From assembly GCF_016786305.1 (NCBI RefSeq), contig NZ_JADWYV010000007.1: a DNA stretch of 64,000 nucleotides; one strand, 5' to 3'. This DNA comes from Pseudofrankia nepalensis. GTDB lineage: Bacteria > Actinomycetota > Actinomycetes > Frankiales > Frankiaceae. Position 1 is the first letter of the stretch; each line of letters starts with the position of its first letter. This document shows, piece by piece, positions 42,472-50,704 of this stretch. The notes beneath the pieces were generated by a model, which worked only from the letters and a program-made list of their open reading frames with translations, was not told the DNA's origin and did no database searches. The position numbers were made by a program, and so were the translations under genes.

Positions 42472-43718
42472 CCAGAGTCTCCCGTCGAGGGCTGCTCCTC
42501 GGTGGCGCCGCCGCCGGCGGAGCAGCCCTCGGGGGCGGCGGTGTGGCACTCGCGCTTCGGGACGGGGACGCGCCAGCGTCGGCCGACGCCGACGAGCAGG
42601 CGACGTACCCCTTCGAAGGGGAGCACCAGGCCGGCATCACGACGCCGGTTCAACGGCACCTCTACTTCGCGGCGTACGACCTGACCGCGAACGCGACGCG
42701 CGACGACCTGCGGACCCTGCTGGAGGACTGGACCGAGGCCGCGCGGCACCTTGCCCAGGGCCGCGAGGTCGGCGAGACGGGGGCGGTGGGCGGGTCGCCG
42801 CTCGCCCCACCCGAGGACACCGGTGAGGCGCTCGGCCTCGGGCCCAACGGCCTCACGATCACCTTCGGGCTCGGCCCGGCCCTGTTCGAGCCGGGCCGGC
42901 TCGGCCTGGAGAAGAAGCGCCCGGCGCTGTTCGAGCCGCTGCCGTCGTTCGCGCTGGAGCTTCTCGACGAAGCCACCAGCGGCGGCGACCTCTGCGTCCA
43001 GGCGTGCGCGAACGACCCGCAGGTGGCGGTGCACGCCATCCGCAACCTGTCGCGCATCGCGTTCGGCCGGGCGCAGATCCGCTGGGCGCAGCTTGGCTAC
43101 GGGCGCACGTCGTCGACGACCCGCGACCAGGCGACGCCGCGGAACCTCATGGGCTTCAAGGACGGCACCCGCAACATCAAGGCCGACGAGGCGGACGAGC
43201 TGGCGGCGCACGTCTGGTCGGGCGGCGAGGGTCAGGACTGGTTCGCGGGCGGCACGTACCTCGTCACACGCAAGATCCAGATGCTCATCGAGTCGTGGGA
43301 CCGCACCCGGCTCGACGAGCAGGAGGCGATCATCGGCCGCGACAAGGGCAAGGGGGCGCCGCTGTCGGGCGACACCGAGTTCACCGAGCCCGACTTCGAG
43401 GCCGTCTCCACGGCGACCGGGGACAAGGCGATCCCGATGGACGCACATGTGCGCCTCGCTCACCCCGACTTCAACACCGGCCAGCGCATGCTGCGCCGGG
43501 GCTACAACTACGTCGAGGGCAACAACGCGCTCGGCCAGACCTCGGCCGGCCTGTTCTTCATCGCGTTCCAGAAGAGCCCGCGGCAGTTCATCGACATCCA
43601 GAACGCGCTCGCCCGTGACCCGTTGAACGAGTACATCCGCCACGTCGCCTCCGGCTTCTTCGCCGTCCCTCGCGGGGTGCGCGGCGGCGAGCACGTCGCC
43701 CAGGACCTGTTCGCCTAG
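42468..43718 (+). CDS. efeB: EfeB DyP-type haem peroxidase
   Basis: 416 aa from the GTG at 42468 overlapping the efeO stop. VSRRGLLLGGAAAGGAALGGGGVALAL is a twin-arginine signal, as expected for a protein exported folded with haem. NLMGFKDGTRNI holds the GXXDG motif with the distal Asp near 232, and AHVRLAHPDFNTG carries the proximal His near 330. GLFFIAFQKSPRQFIDIQNALA is the family ending. DyP EfeB proteins oxidise ferrous to ferric iron, or take part in haem iron use, in the EfeUOB system. The gene looks complete. Confidence 0.96.
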   Translation: MTRVSRRGLLLGGAAAGGAALGGGGVALALRDGDAPASADADEQATYPFEGEHQAGITTPVQRHLYFAAYDLTANATRDDLRTLLEDWTEAARHLAQGREVGETGAVGGSPLAPPEDTGEALGLGPNGLTITFGLGPALFEPGRLGLEKKRPALFEPLPSFALELLDEATSGGDLCVQACANDPQVAVHAIRNLSRIAFGRAQIRWAQLGYGRTSSTTRDQATPRNLMGFKDGTRNIKADEADELAAHVWSGGEGQDWFAGGTYLVTRKIQMLIESWDRTRLDEQEAIIGRDKGKGAPLSGDTEFTEPDFEAVSTATGDKAIPMDAHVRLAHPDFNTGQRMLRRGYNYVEGNNALGQTSAGLFFIAFQKSPRQFIDIQNALARDPLNEYIRHVASGFFAVPRGVRGGEHVAQDLFA

Positions 43719-43794
43719 CGCGGCGTCCGTTCCAGGAAGCCGGCGGTTGAGCTGAGCGGTGTTCCTGGTGCGTGTGGCCGCCCGTGGTGATTCG

Positions 43795-44199
43795 ATGTGG
43801 CTCATGGATCTCAGGCGGTTCACGAGGCCGGGCCCGCGGATGGTGACCGGCGCGCTCCTGGCCAGCGGGGTGATCCACCTGGTGCGGCCGTCGGTCTTCG
43901 AACCGCTGATACCGCGGGCGTTGCCGCGGCCTCGTGAGATCGTCTACGCCAGCGGGGTCGCCGAGCTGGTCTGCGCGGCGGGGCTGATCGCGAAGACTTC
44001 CTGGGCGGGACCGGCCAGCGCCGCGCTGCTCGTGGGCGTGTGGCCGGGGAATCTCCAGATGGCGTTGGACGCCACGACCCGGGCCCGTGACGGCGGCCGG
44101 CCGCGCGACGTCGCGCTGGCGGCGGTGGCGTGGGCTCGCATGCCACTGCAGGTCCCGATGATCCGCGCCGTCCTGTCCACTCGCCGTAGCGAAGGGTGA
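43795..44199 (+). CDS. DoxX-like small membrane protein
   Basis: 134 aa from the ATG at 43795 (43804 or 43759 also possible). Four hydrophobic segments: MVTGALLASGVIHLVRP, REIVYASGVAELVCAAGLIA, GPASAALLVGVWPGNLQMAL and a short amphipathic C-terminal one. ASGVIHLVRPSVFEPLIPRALPRPREIVYASGVAEL fits the DoxX-like/SPW-type family of membrane proteins, in which P-x(5-9)-VYASG-EL is common. Function unknown; it stands alone ~75 bp after efeB and may be read together with it. Confidence 0.78.
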   Translation: MWLMDLRRFTRPGPRMVTGALLASGVIHLVRPSVFEPLIPRALPRPREIVYASGVAELVCAAGLIAKTSWAGPASAALLVGVWPGNLQMALDATTRARDGGRPRDVALAAVAWARMPLQVPMIRAVLSTRRSEG

Positions 44200-44397
44200 C
44201 GAGCCGCGGGCGACGCCGGGCGCGCCAGGTTAGGGCGATCTCAGACAGGTGGCCCTCGGAGGAGGCCTGACCAGCAAATCGCCTGCTTGCGCTCTTCAGG
44301 GCCAGTTCGCGGTGCCGGCGCGACGGGGCCGTGGGGGTCTTGACGCGGAGTCACCGCCTTTCCCGCGGGGATATCCGCGGCAAGGGGCGCCGTGTCC

Positions 44398-45414
44398 TCA
44401 GCCGCTCAGGCGGCGGAGCCGGGAAAGGCGGCGTACCCCGTCCGCGGCGGGGCGGCCGGAGCAGGGCTGGAGAGCGGCCTCGAGACGGGCGCGGACGGTG
44501 GGCTCGTCGAGGTGCATGCCGATGGCGACCAGACCGGCGGGACCTTCCGTCACGGGCCGCGACGCGACGTGGACCTGTCGCCCGACGATGTTGACCACAT
44601 GGCCGCGTGGGCCCCGTCCCGTCTCCACGGTCACGGTGCCCTTGAGCCGGTAGACGTCCGCGGGCGGGTTCTCGATCAGGTCGACCAGCGGGCCGGGATC
44701 GATCGGGCCGGCGGCGGGAACGGTGACCGCGCTGACGCGCGGATGCGGCTCGTCGTCGTGGTCATGCCTGGCGAGGGCGGCCAGCGGAAGCTCGTCGACG
44801 GGGTCGTGCGGGTTCGCGGCGTCGAACACGAGCGCCGGGTCGATGCGGCCGTGCGTCGTGTCGACGATGTGCGCGTGCGGGTTGCTCGCGCGCACCCGGC
44901 TGGAGATCCGCGCCACCGTCTCGGCCCGGCGCGCGGGCGGAACCCGGTCGGTCTTGTTGATCAGGACCAGCGAGGCCGACGCGAACCGGGCCGGTGGCAG
45001 CCCGCCTCGGTCGACGGTGTCGAAGTACGAGGCGGCGTCGATCACGTCGACGAGGCCGCCGGGGCGGACGCGATTCACCGCGCTGAACCGGATGAGCCTC
45101 GCCAGCGCCGGCGGGTCGGCCACGCCGCTGGCCTCCACGATCACCGCGTCCAGCCGCAGCCGGGGATGGGACAGTTTCTCGAGCGCCTGGTCCAGGCCGT
45201 CCGTGTCCGGGAGGCAGCACAGGCAACCGCCCGCGATCGAGGCTGGTTGGTCGACCTGGCCGGTGACCAGCGCGGCATCGACGTTGATCGCTCCGAAGTC
45301 GTTGACCACCACTCCCAGACGCGCACCCGGCGTCTGGAGCAGGCGGTTGAGCACCGTCGTCTTGCCCGCGCCCAGGTAGCCGGTGAGCGCGATCACGGGC
45401 ACCCGCACGCTCAT
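44398..45414 (-). CDS. CobW/P47K-family GTPase metallochaperone
   Basis: 338 aa. VIALTGYLGAGKTTVLNRLL is the Walker A region (~8-27), GGCLCCLPDTDGLDQAL contains the CxCC metal-binding motif (~62-66) and VEASGVADPPAL follows. LVLINKTDRVPP is the NKxD guanine-specificity motif. The C-terminal third has the CobW_C domain (GTVTVETGRGPRGHVVNIVGRQVHV, LVAIGMHLDE). A HDHDDEPHP stretch before it may bind zinc or another metal. Such proteins insert metal into target enzymes, often under zinc starvation. I see no clear Zur box, and which metal is served is not shown. Confidence 0.94.
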   Translation of the reverse strand: MSVRVPVIALTGYLGAGKTTVLNRLLQTPGARLGVVVNDFGAINVDAALVTGQVDQPASIAGGCLCCLPDTDGLDQALEKLSHPRLRLDAVIVEASGVADPPALARLIRFSAVNRVRPGGLVDVIDAASYFDTVDRGGLPPARFASASLVLINKTDRVPPARRAETVARISSRVRASNPHAHIVDTTHGRIDPALVFDAANPHDPVDELPLAALARHDHDDEPHPRVSAVTVPAAGPIDPGPLVDLIENPPADVYRLKGTVTVETGRGPRGHVVNIVGRQVHVASRPVTEGPAGLVAIGMHLDEPTVRARLEAALQPCSGRPAADGVRRLSRLRRLSG

Positions 45415-45586
45415 GTCGACATGCCTCCCTCGCTGGGCGCGTCAGCCGGTGGCCTGGAGCCGGGTCGCCTGGTCGGCGCGCCTCGGGCAGCGGGCCATGA
45501 AGACCATGCCATCCCGCGCCAACCAGCACTTCGGCCGGGTGCCGCGCCTCCACGTGCCGAGCCGGACGATCAGGAGACGCGAGGTA

Positions 45587-45627
45587 CTTAGCCCTTGAGC
45601 TAAGCGTGTCGCCATGCAAAACTTAGC
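45587..45627 (+). promoter_or_regulatory. Operator-like triple half-site upstream of the ArsR gene
   Basis: CTTAGC (45587-45592), six bases, GCTAAG (45599-45604), then a third CTTAGC (45622-45627) three bases before the GTG of the ArsR-family gene. A dyad with an extra half-site in the leader suggests autoregulation by the ArsR protein. Occupation of the third site could also hinder translation or elongation. Confidence 0.7.
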
Positions 45628-45630
45628 CAC

Positions 45631-45966
45631 GTGGAACAGTATTCGGCGCGACTCGACGGGCTGCTCGCCGCCCTCGCGGATCCGACCCGGCGCGCCGTGC
45701 TCAGCCGCCTCGGCCGCGGGCCGGCGACCGTCAGCGACCTTGCCGAGGGCTTCCCCATGGCGCTGCCCTCGTTCATGAAGCATGTCCGCACGCTGGAGAA
45801 CAACGGCCTGATCCGCACGGCGAAGTCCGGCCGGGTCCGCACCTGCGAGCTCGACCGCGACGGCCTCGCGCCGCTCGAGGACTGGCTGGCCGAGCAGCGA
45901 CGTGTCTGGGAAGGCCGCGCCGACCGCCTCACCCAGTTCATCACCTCCCAACAGGAGCAGGCATGA
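45631..45966 (+). CDS. ArsR-family transcriptional regulator
   Basis: 111 aa, GTG start. LLAALADPTRRAVLSRLGRGPATVSDLAEGFPMALPSFMKHVRTLENNGLIRTAKSGRVRTCEL is the winged helix-turn-helix of ArsR proteins, of the subgroup paired with SRPBCC/AHSA1 genes. There is no CxC metal-binding motif, so it is not a metal sensor of the classical type. The stop overlaps the SRPBCC start (ATGA). It probably represses its own operon through the CTTAGC sites. Confidence 0.94.
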   Translation: MEQYSARLDGLLAALADPTRRAVLSRLGRGPATVSDLAEGFPMALPSFMKHVRTLENNGLIRTAKSGRVRTCELDRDGLAPLEDWLAEQRRVWEGRADRLTQFITSQQEQA

Positions 45967-46445
45967 ATCCCGAACTCGACCTCACGCTCGAACGCCTCAT
46001 CCAGGCGCCACGCGCCGCCGTCTGGAAGGCCTGGACCGACCCGGCCAACCTGGAGCGCTGGTGGCTGCCAGCCCCGACGCTGTGCCGCGTGGACCGCCTC
46101 GAGATACGCCCCGGCGGCGCGTTCGTCACCCGCCTCAGCGACGACGGCACCGCGTTCACCCCCCACCTCGACGCCTGCTTCCTGGTCGTCGACGAGCTCG
46201 AACGCATCGTGTTCACGAACGCGATCGACAGTGCCTGGCGCCCCGCGGTCCCCGCGCCGGTACCCATGACCGCCGAGATCACCTTCCATGACCACCCCGA
46301 CGGCACCGACTACCGCGTCGTCGTACGCCACGGCGACCCCGCCGCCCGCGACCGGCACCGCGACCTCGGCTTCCTGGAGGGCTGGGGCGCCGTCACGGAA
46401 CAACTCGCGCGACTCGCCGAGAGCGGCTCCGCCCAGGAGAACTAA
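45963..46445 (+). CDS. SRPBCC (AHSA1/START-like) domain protein
   Basis: 160 aa. LTLERLIQAPRAAVWKAWTDPANLERWWLPAP is the AHSA1 signature, and SDDGTAFTPHLDACFLVVDELERIVFTNAI and YRVVVRHGDPAARDRHRDLGFLEGWGAVTEQLARLAE complete the helix-grip fold. It binds a hydrophobic ligand in its cavity. Translational coupling to the ArsR gene suggests that ligand or its stress is what the regulator responds to. The ligand is unknown. Normal length. Confidence 0.94.
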   Translation: MNPELDLTLERLIQAPRAAVWKAWTDPANLERWWLPAPTLCRVDRLEIRPGGAFVTRLSDDGTAFTPHLDACFLVVDELERIVFTNAIDSAWRPAVPAPVPMTAEITFHDHPDGTDYRVVVRHGDPAARDRHRDLGFLEGWGAVTEQLARLAESGSAQEN

Positions 46446-46486
46446 TGTCGCATCCAGCGACGCTCGCCTGACCCTGGTCAGACATC

Positions 46487-47110
46487 CGCTATTCGGTCTC
46501 GAACATCCACGCGGCGGTCGCGCTTCGCGTGAAGTCGGTGGAGTCGATTGGCTCTCGGCCGAGCGCGCGGCGCGCCCCGTCGGCGACGACCGCCTCCCGA
46601 CCCGTGGCGATGGCACCGTTCGAAACCCGCCGGCCCATGCCGGCCCGGCCATCCCGGACCGCGTTGCCGACGACGCGCTCATCCATGCGCTCCACGCCGA
46701 TCGCGCGTCCCGGGCCCGCGCGAGCATCGTCGGCCGGCTTGTCCGTCCTGGTTGCGCCCGTAGGCCGACCCGGCAGCCATACAGCCGTGATCGCCGTGTA
46801 CCGCCCCTCGTCCGACGCGGAATCCCTCAGCGATCGAGACGTGGAGTTCCTCGGCGCCGTGGCGGGCGTGCTCGGCTCGGCGGCCGACCGGTTCGCCACC
46901 GAACCGGAGATCCGCCATCGACGGCCCGTCGCCCTCACGGCCGCCACCGTCCGCGCCTCCGCCGGCGCCGGCGTGGCCATCTCCGACGCCGGACTGGCCG
47001 ACCCGGACCGCCTGCTCAACGCCTCCGACATCGCGATGTACGCCGCCAAGCGTGCCGGAACCGGCCACTGCGTCGTCCCTCAGGACTGGATGCGCCTCGA
47101 CAACCCGTGA
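46487..47110 (+). pseudogene. Relic of a GAF-GGDEF (diguanylate cyclase-like) protein
   Basis: Two pieces can be read in one frame: AVIAVYRPSSDAESLSDRDVEFLGAVAGVLGSAADRFATEPEIRHRRPV and, after a gap, VRASAGAGVAISDAGLADPDRLLNASDIAMYAAKRAGTGHCVVPQD. The first is the end of a GAF domain plus the linker (EIRHR) that normally leads into ALHDPLTGLANR. The second is the C-terminal strand/helix of a GGDEF domain (ASVGIA...ADPD.LL..ADIAMY.AKR.GR). The entire GGDEF active-site half is missing, and upstream of ~46760 the frames are broken. It is a fossil left by internal deletion. Confidence 0.8.
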
Positions 47111-47174
47111 CGGCGCTGTCGCACCGGCCGGAGGTGTCAGCCCGCCGACCGAGGCTATGTCTAAAATTCTCAAT

Positions 47175-47189
47175 CACTAGTGTTATAGT
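47175..47189 (+). promoter_or_regulatory. Leaderless promoter/operator of the GntR-ABC operon
   Basis: CACTAGTG (47175-47182) is a perfect 8-bp palindrome in an AT-rich island (47161-47198), followed at 47184 by the -10-like TATAGT. The start codon lies 10 bases after the -10, and no ribosome-binding site is visible, so transcription probably begins within a few bases of the ATG. The palindrome could be the GntR protein's own site. Confidence 0.6.
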
Positions 47190-47198
47190 TAAAGCATC

Positions 47199-47591
47199 AT
47201 GATCCAGTTCAGGCTCGACTCGCGATCGGGGGTGCCGACGTACATGCAGCTCGTGCTCCAGGTGAGACAGGCGGTGAGGCTCGGTGTCCTGCGCCCAGGT
47301 GACCAACTGCCGACCGTCAAGGAGGTAGTGGAAACGCTGGCCATCAACCCGAACACGGTGCTCAAGGCGTACCGGCAGCTCGACGGCGAAGGTCTCGTGG
47401 AGGGCCGTCGCGGCCAGGGGACCTACGTCACGCAGGGAATCGCCGCGACCACGGCGGCAGATGACGGCTCGCTGCGCGAGGAGCTGCTGAGCTGGGTCCG
47501 GCGGGCCCAGGGTGCCGGGCTCGACGAGGAGGACATCGACGCCCTCGTCGCGTCGGTCACCCGCGAGGCGTTCACCGGGCGAGTGGCATGA
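47199..47591 (+). CDS. GntR-family regulator, YtrA type
   Basis: 130 aa. The short YtrA form of GntR: SGVPTYMQLVLQVRQAVRLGVLRPGDQLPTVKEVVETLAINPNTVLKAYRQLDGEGLVEGRRGQGTYV is the winged helix, and only ~45 residues follow, enough for dimerisation but not for a large ligand domain. YtrA-type proteins repress ABC exporter operons, and here the gene overlaps the ATPase start by four bases (ATGA). The inducer is unknown; cell-envelope-acting compounds are typical. Confidence 0.95.
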   Translation: MIQFRLDSRSGVPTYMQLVLQVRQAVRLGVLRPGDQLPTVKEVVETLAINPNTVLKAYRQLDGEGLVEGRRGQGTYVTQGIAATTAADDGSLREELLSWVRRAQGAGLDEEDIDALVASVTREAFTGRVA

Positions 47592-48499
47592 CCGCGCCGG
47601 TGACCGTGACCGGCCCGACCACCAGGAGCGCCGTGCGAGCGGTCGGGCTCGGCAAGCGATACGGCTCGCGCTGGGCGCTGCGCGACTGCACCTTCGACCT
47701 TCCGGCCGGGTCGGTCACGGCGCTCGTCGGGCAGAACGGCGCTGGCAAGAGCACGCTGCTGCACCTCGCGGTCGGGCTGACCGAGCCGACCGCGGGACGC
47801 GTCGAGATCCTCGGCTCGTCCGCCAGGCGGCAACCCCGAGACGTCCTGCCGCGCCTCGGATTCGTCGCGCAGGACCACGCACTGGAACCGCGGTTCCGCG
47901 TCGCGGACATGCTCGAGGTCGGACGCCGGCTCAACCCGAGATGGGACGCCGCGCTCGCCAGGGAACACCTCGCTCGGCTGGGCATCCCGCTCGGCCAGCG
48001 AGTGGGCGGGCTTTCCGGCGGCCAGCGGGCACAGGTCGCGCTCACGATGGCGCTCGCGAAGCGCCCCGAGATCCTCGTGCTCGACGAGCCCGCCGCCGCG
48101 CTCGACCCACTGGCCCGGCGGGAACTCCTGCGGATGCTGATGGGCGCGGCCGCCGACACCGGCCTGACGGTCCTGCTGTCCTCGCATGTGATCAGCGACC
48201 TCGAACGTGTCTGCGACCATCTGGTGATCCTCGCGGCGGGCGAGGTGCGGCTCACGGGTCCGACTGACGAGGTCGTCGCCGCGCACCGGCTGCTGAGCGG
48301 CCCACGGACGGAGCCGACGGCGGTCGCCCGGATGCACCACGTCGTCAGCGAGAACCACACCGATCGGCAGACGACCCTGCTGGTCCGGTCCACCAGGCAT
48401 GTCTACGACTCCCGCTGGCGAGTCGACGAGATCGGGCTGGAGGAGATCGTGCTCGGCTACCTGAGCCAAACGGCACCCGGAAAGGACGTGACCGAGTGA
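47588..48499 (+). CDS. ABC transporter ATP-binding protein
   Basis: 303 aa. ALVGQNGAGKSTLLHLAVG (Walker A ~48-56), GLSGGQRAQVAL (signature ~139-150), ILVLDEPAAALDP (Walker B) and VLLSSHVISDLERVCDHLVIL (switch His) are all intact. The C-terminal ~75 residues are an extra domain common in exporter ATPases of the YtrB/multidrug type. It pairs with the permease that overlaps its stop. With the GntR gene upstream it forms a three-gene operon, probably exporting or responding to an envelope-acting compound. Confidence 0.96.
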   Translation: MTAPVTVTGPTTRSAVRAVGLGKRYGSRWALRDCTFDLPAGSVTALVGQNGAGKSTLLHLAVGLTEPTAGRVEILGSSARRQPRDVLPRLGFVAQDHALEPRFRVADMLEVGRRLNPRWDAALAREHLARLGIPLGQRVGGLSGGQRAQVALTMALAKRPEILVLDEPAAALDPLARRELLRMLMGAAADTGLTVLLSSHVISDLERVCDHLVILAAGEVRLTGPTDEVVAAHRLLSGPRTEPTAVARMHHVVSENHTDRQTTLLVRSTRHVYDSRWRVDEIGLEEIVLGYLSQTAPGKDVTE

Positions 48500-49317
48500 C
48501 CTGGCTGGCCTGGCGGCAGCAGCGGTCGGAGATCCTCGCCGCGACGGCGATCCTGCTTCTGCTGACCGCGATCCTGGTACCGACCGGTCTCGGCATGGCC
48601 TGGGCGTTCGACCGCGACGAGCTCGCCGGCTGCCTCGGGCAGACCACGCCTACCTGCCTCGGCGCGCTCGACTCCTTCGAACGCCGCTTCGAGGGGATCA
48701 TCGACGCGACCGGTTGGTTCAGCCTGCTGCCGCTGCTGATCGGGGTCCTGTTCGCCGCGCCGCTCGTCGTCGAGCTCGACCGGGGCACCCACCGCCTGGC
48801 GTGGACGCAGAGCATCACCCGGCGGCGGTGGCTCGTCACGAAACTGGGCCTGATCACGGTCGGCGCCACCGCGTACGCCGCGCTGCTGGCGGGCCTGATC
48901 ACCTGGTGGCGCGCGCCGGTGGACGACCTGTACGGACGGCTGCGGCCGGCCGCCTTCCAGCTCGAGGGCATCGTGCCGATCGCCTACACCCTGTTCGCGG
49001 TAGGCCTCGTTCTCGCCGCCGGCACGGTACTGCGGCGGCCGGTGCCGGCGATCGGGGTCGCCGCGGTCCTGTTCGTCACGGTCCGGGTGCTGGTCGAGAC
49101 CTACGTCCGCCCGCACTACCAGCCGGCGGTGCACCTGGCCGGCGACTCGGCCGACGCGCCGCGGCTGGCCTGGATGATCCGCTCGGGACCGTCCACGACC
49201 TACCAGCCCGCCGACCGGTTCTGGCTGTTCCAGGGCATCGAGACCGTCACCTTCGTCGCGGCGGCGGCCTGCCTCGTCGGCATCGCGGTCTGGCGGATCC
49301 GTACCCGTTCCCGCTGA
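48496..49317 (+). CDS. ABC transporter permease
   Basis: 273 aa from the GTG at 48496 in a GTGA overlap. About six membrane helices: SEILAATAILLLLTAILVPTGLGMAW, TGWFSLLPLLIGVLFAAPLVV, KLGLITVGATAYAALLAGLI, IAYTLFAVGLVLAAGTVL, VPAIGVAAVLFVTVRVLVE and ETVTFVAAAACLVGIAVW. A loop LDRGTHRLAWTQSITRRRWLVTKL after the second helix matches the coupling helix of this ABC-2-like family (ELDRGTHRLAWTQS). A single permease gene implies a homodimer. The transported substrate is unknown. Confidence 0.93.
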   Translation: MTWLAWRQQRSEILAATAILLLLTAILVPTGLGMAWAFDRDELAGCLGQTTPTCLGALDSFERRFEGIIDATGWFSLLPLLIGVLFAAPLVVELDRGTHRLAWTQSITRRRWLVTKLGLITVGATAYAALLAGLITWWRAPVDDLYGRLRPAAFQLEGIVPIAYTLFAVGLVLAAGTVLRRPVPAIGVAAVLFVTVRVLVETYVRPHYQPAVHLAGDSADAPRLAWMIRSGPSTTYQPADRFWLFQGIETVTFVAAAACLVGIAVWRIRTRSR

Positions 49318-49443
49318 CGAACGCCAGGCGTCGAGGGTGCCAGAACTCGATGTCGGGCGGTCGACCCGCGGCTTCGCCACCAGACGCGGCCACGCATGAT
49401 CTCTGCTCGTGGTGCCGCGCCCGGCTCAGGCGTGGCTGCCGGT

Positions 49444-50304
49444 CTACAGGGTCGCGGCGATCTTGTGGAGCATCTCGATCGTCTTGGCTGGGGTGCTGCT
49501 GTCGATGGACAGCTGGGTCATGGCGATCGTGTACTGGTCGACGTCTTCGCGTTTGTCGAGGTAGGCGGCGCCGGTCAGCCGTTCCAGGTAGACGATGTCG
49601 GTCAGGTCGGGGTCGGGGAACCGCAGGATGGTGAACGCTCCGCCGTCGGCCGCGTGGCCGCCGACGGTGAACGGCGTGACCTGCAGGGTCAGCCACGGCT
49701 GGTCGGTCAGGTCGAGGAGGTGGCGGATCTGTGCCCGCGCGACCTTCGGCCCGCCGATCTGTCGGCGCACCGCCGCCTCGTCGACCACCACCCACAGCCG
49801 TGGCGGGTCCGGCCGGGCCAGCACCTTCTGTCGTTGCATCCGGACATCGACGCGGCCATCGACGACGTCCGGGGGTACTCCCGGTCTGCTCGACATGACC
49901 GCGCGGGCGTAGTCCTCGGTCTGGAGCAGCCCAGGCACGAACTGCAGTTCGTAGGCCCGGATGAGCGAGGCCGACTCCTCCAGGTCGATATACGGCTGAA
50001 ACCAGTGAGGAAGGACGTCCGCATAGGGCTGCCACCAGCCCTGCCGGTTGGCCTCACGGGCCAGGGTCAGCACCTGGGCCCGCTCGGTCTCGTCGGTCAC
50101 GTCGTAGAGGGTGAGCAGGTCCTCGACGTCGCGTTTCTTGAAACCGACCCGGCCCAGCTCGAGCCGGCTGATCTTCGATTCGGAGGCACGTATGTGATAC
50201 CCGGCGTCCTCACGGCTGATCCCCTTGCGTTCTCGGAGCCGCCGGAGCTGGGAACCGAGCAGGATCCGACGCACGGTCGGCCCGCTACCCGCCGGAACAG
50301 TCAC
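49444..50304 (-). CDS. XRE-family regulator with DUF5753 domain
   Basis: 286 aa from the GTG at 50304, chosen for the GGGGGAA site just upstream; a GTG at 50325 adds seven residues. Residues ~10-65 are the helix-turn-helix: RRILLGSQLRRLRERKGISREDAGYHIRASESKISRLELGRVGFKKRDVEDLLTLY. The DUF5753 domain follows (WFQPYIDLEESASLIRAYELQFVPGLLQTEDYARAVM, VRMQRQKVLARPDPPRLWVVVDEAAVRR). In Streptomyces and relatives such genes usually sit beside a DUF397 gene, which I do not see here. They control development or antibiotic-related genes. The target is unknown. Confidence 0.93.
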   Translation of the reverse strand: MTVPAGSGPTVRRILLGSQLRRLRERKGISREDAGYHIRASESKISRLELGRVGFKKRDVEDLLTLYDVTDETERAQVLTLAREANRQGWWQPYADVLPHWFQPYIDLEESASLIRAYELQFVPGLLQTEDYARAVMSSRPGVPPDVVDGRVDVRMQRQKVLARPDPPRLWVVVDEAAVRRQIGGPKVARAQIRHLLDLTDQPWLTLQVTPFTVGGHAADGGAFTILRFPDPDLTDIVYLERLTGAAYLDKREDVDQYTIAMTQLSIDSSTPAKTIEMLHKIAATL

Positions 50305-50704
50305 GCCCGGTTCCCCCGATCCCACTCACGTGACAGTCGGTCAGATTGTCGGGACACTATCGTTCCCCAGTTGCCATTGTTGGTGGTACCGGAGCGCCGG
50401 ACGTGACGAGTTGGTCACAGCGTAGCCGGCTATGGTCATCACGTACCGAACCGGTCATGCCAAGCCAAGGTAGGAAACGGGAACCGCCGGGTGGGCGGAA
50501 GGACGACATCCTGGAGAACCGGGCGTTGCCGAGACGGCTGTCCCCGCATATCTCGCGACCGTGACGGCCGCCGGGAAGTCTCGGAAGGCGCCGGTCCGGC
50601 TCGTGTGCTTCCTCGTCGAGCAGCCGAAGGCCCGCAGGTTCCCCTGGAGGGCCCGTCGCCCGGACCCGCCGCCGCGGCCGGCGGCGGGGTCGCCCCGCCG
50701 GCTT
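50305..50704. other. Gap upstream of the XRE gene
   Basis: About 400 bases; contains TCACGTGA (50326-50333), a perfect 8-bp palindrome just upstream of the XRE start, and an AT-richer stretch (50340-50395) likely to hold its promoter. A stem-loop for the DUF574 relic lies at 50665-50688. There is no DUF397-like ORF, though one might be expected here. Confidence 0.5.
50665..50688 (-). terminator. Stem-loop after the DUF574 relic
   Basis: CCCGCCGCCG, a four-base loop, then CGGCGGCGGG, 17 bases beyond the stop of the minus-strand DUF574 gene. A perfect 10-bp stem, consistent with termination; no T run. Confidence 0.55.

Noticed and set aside
46489..47049. Minus-strand 186-codon frame in the GAF-GGDEF relic
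   Set aside because: The plus strand explains the sequence by two recognisable domain pieces; the minus frame has none.
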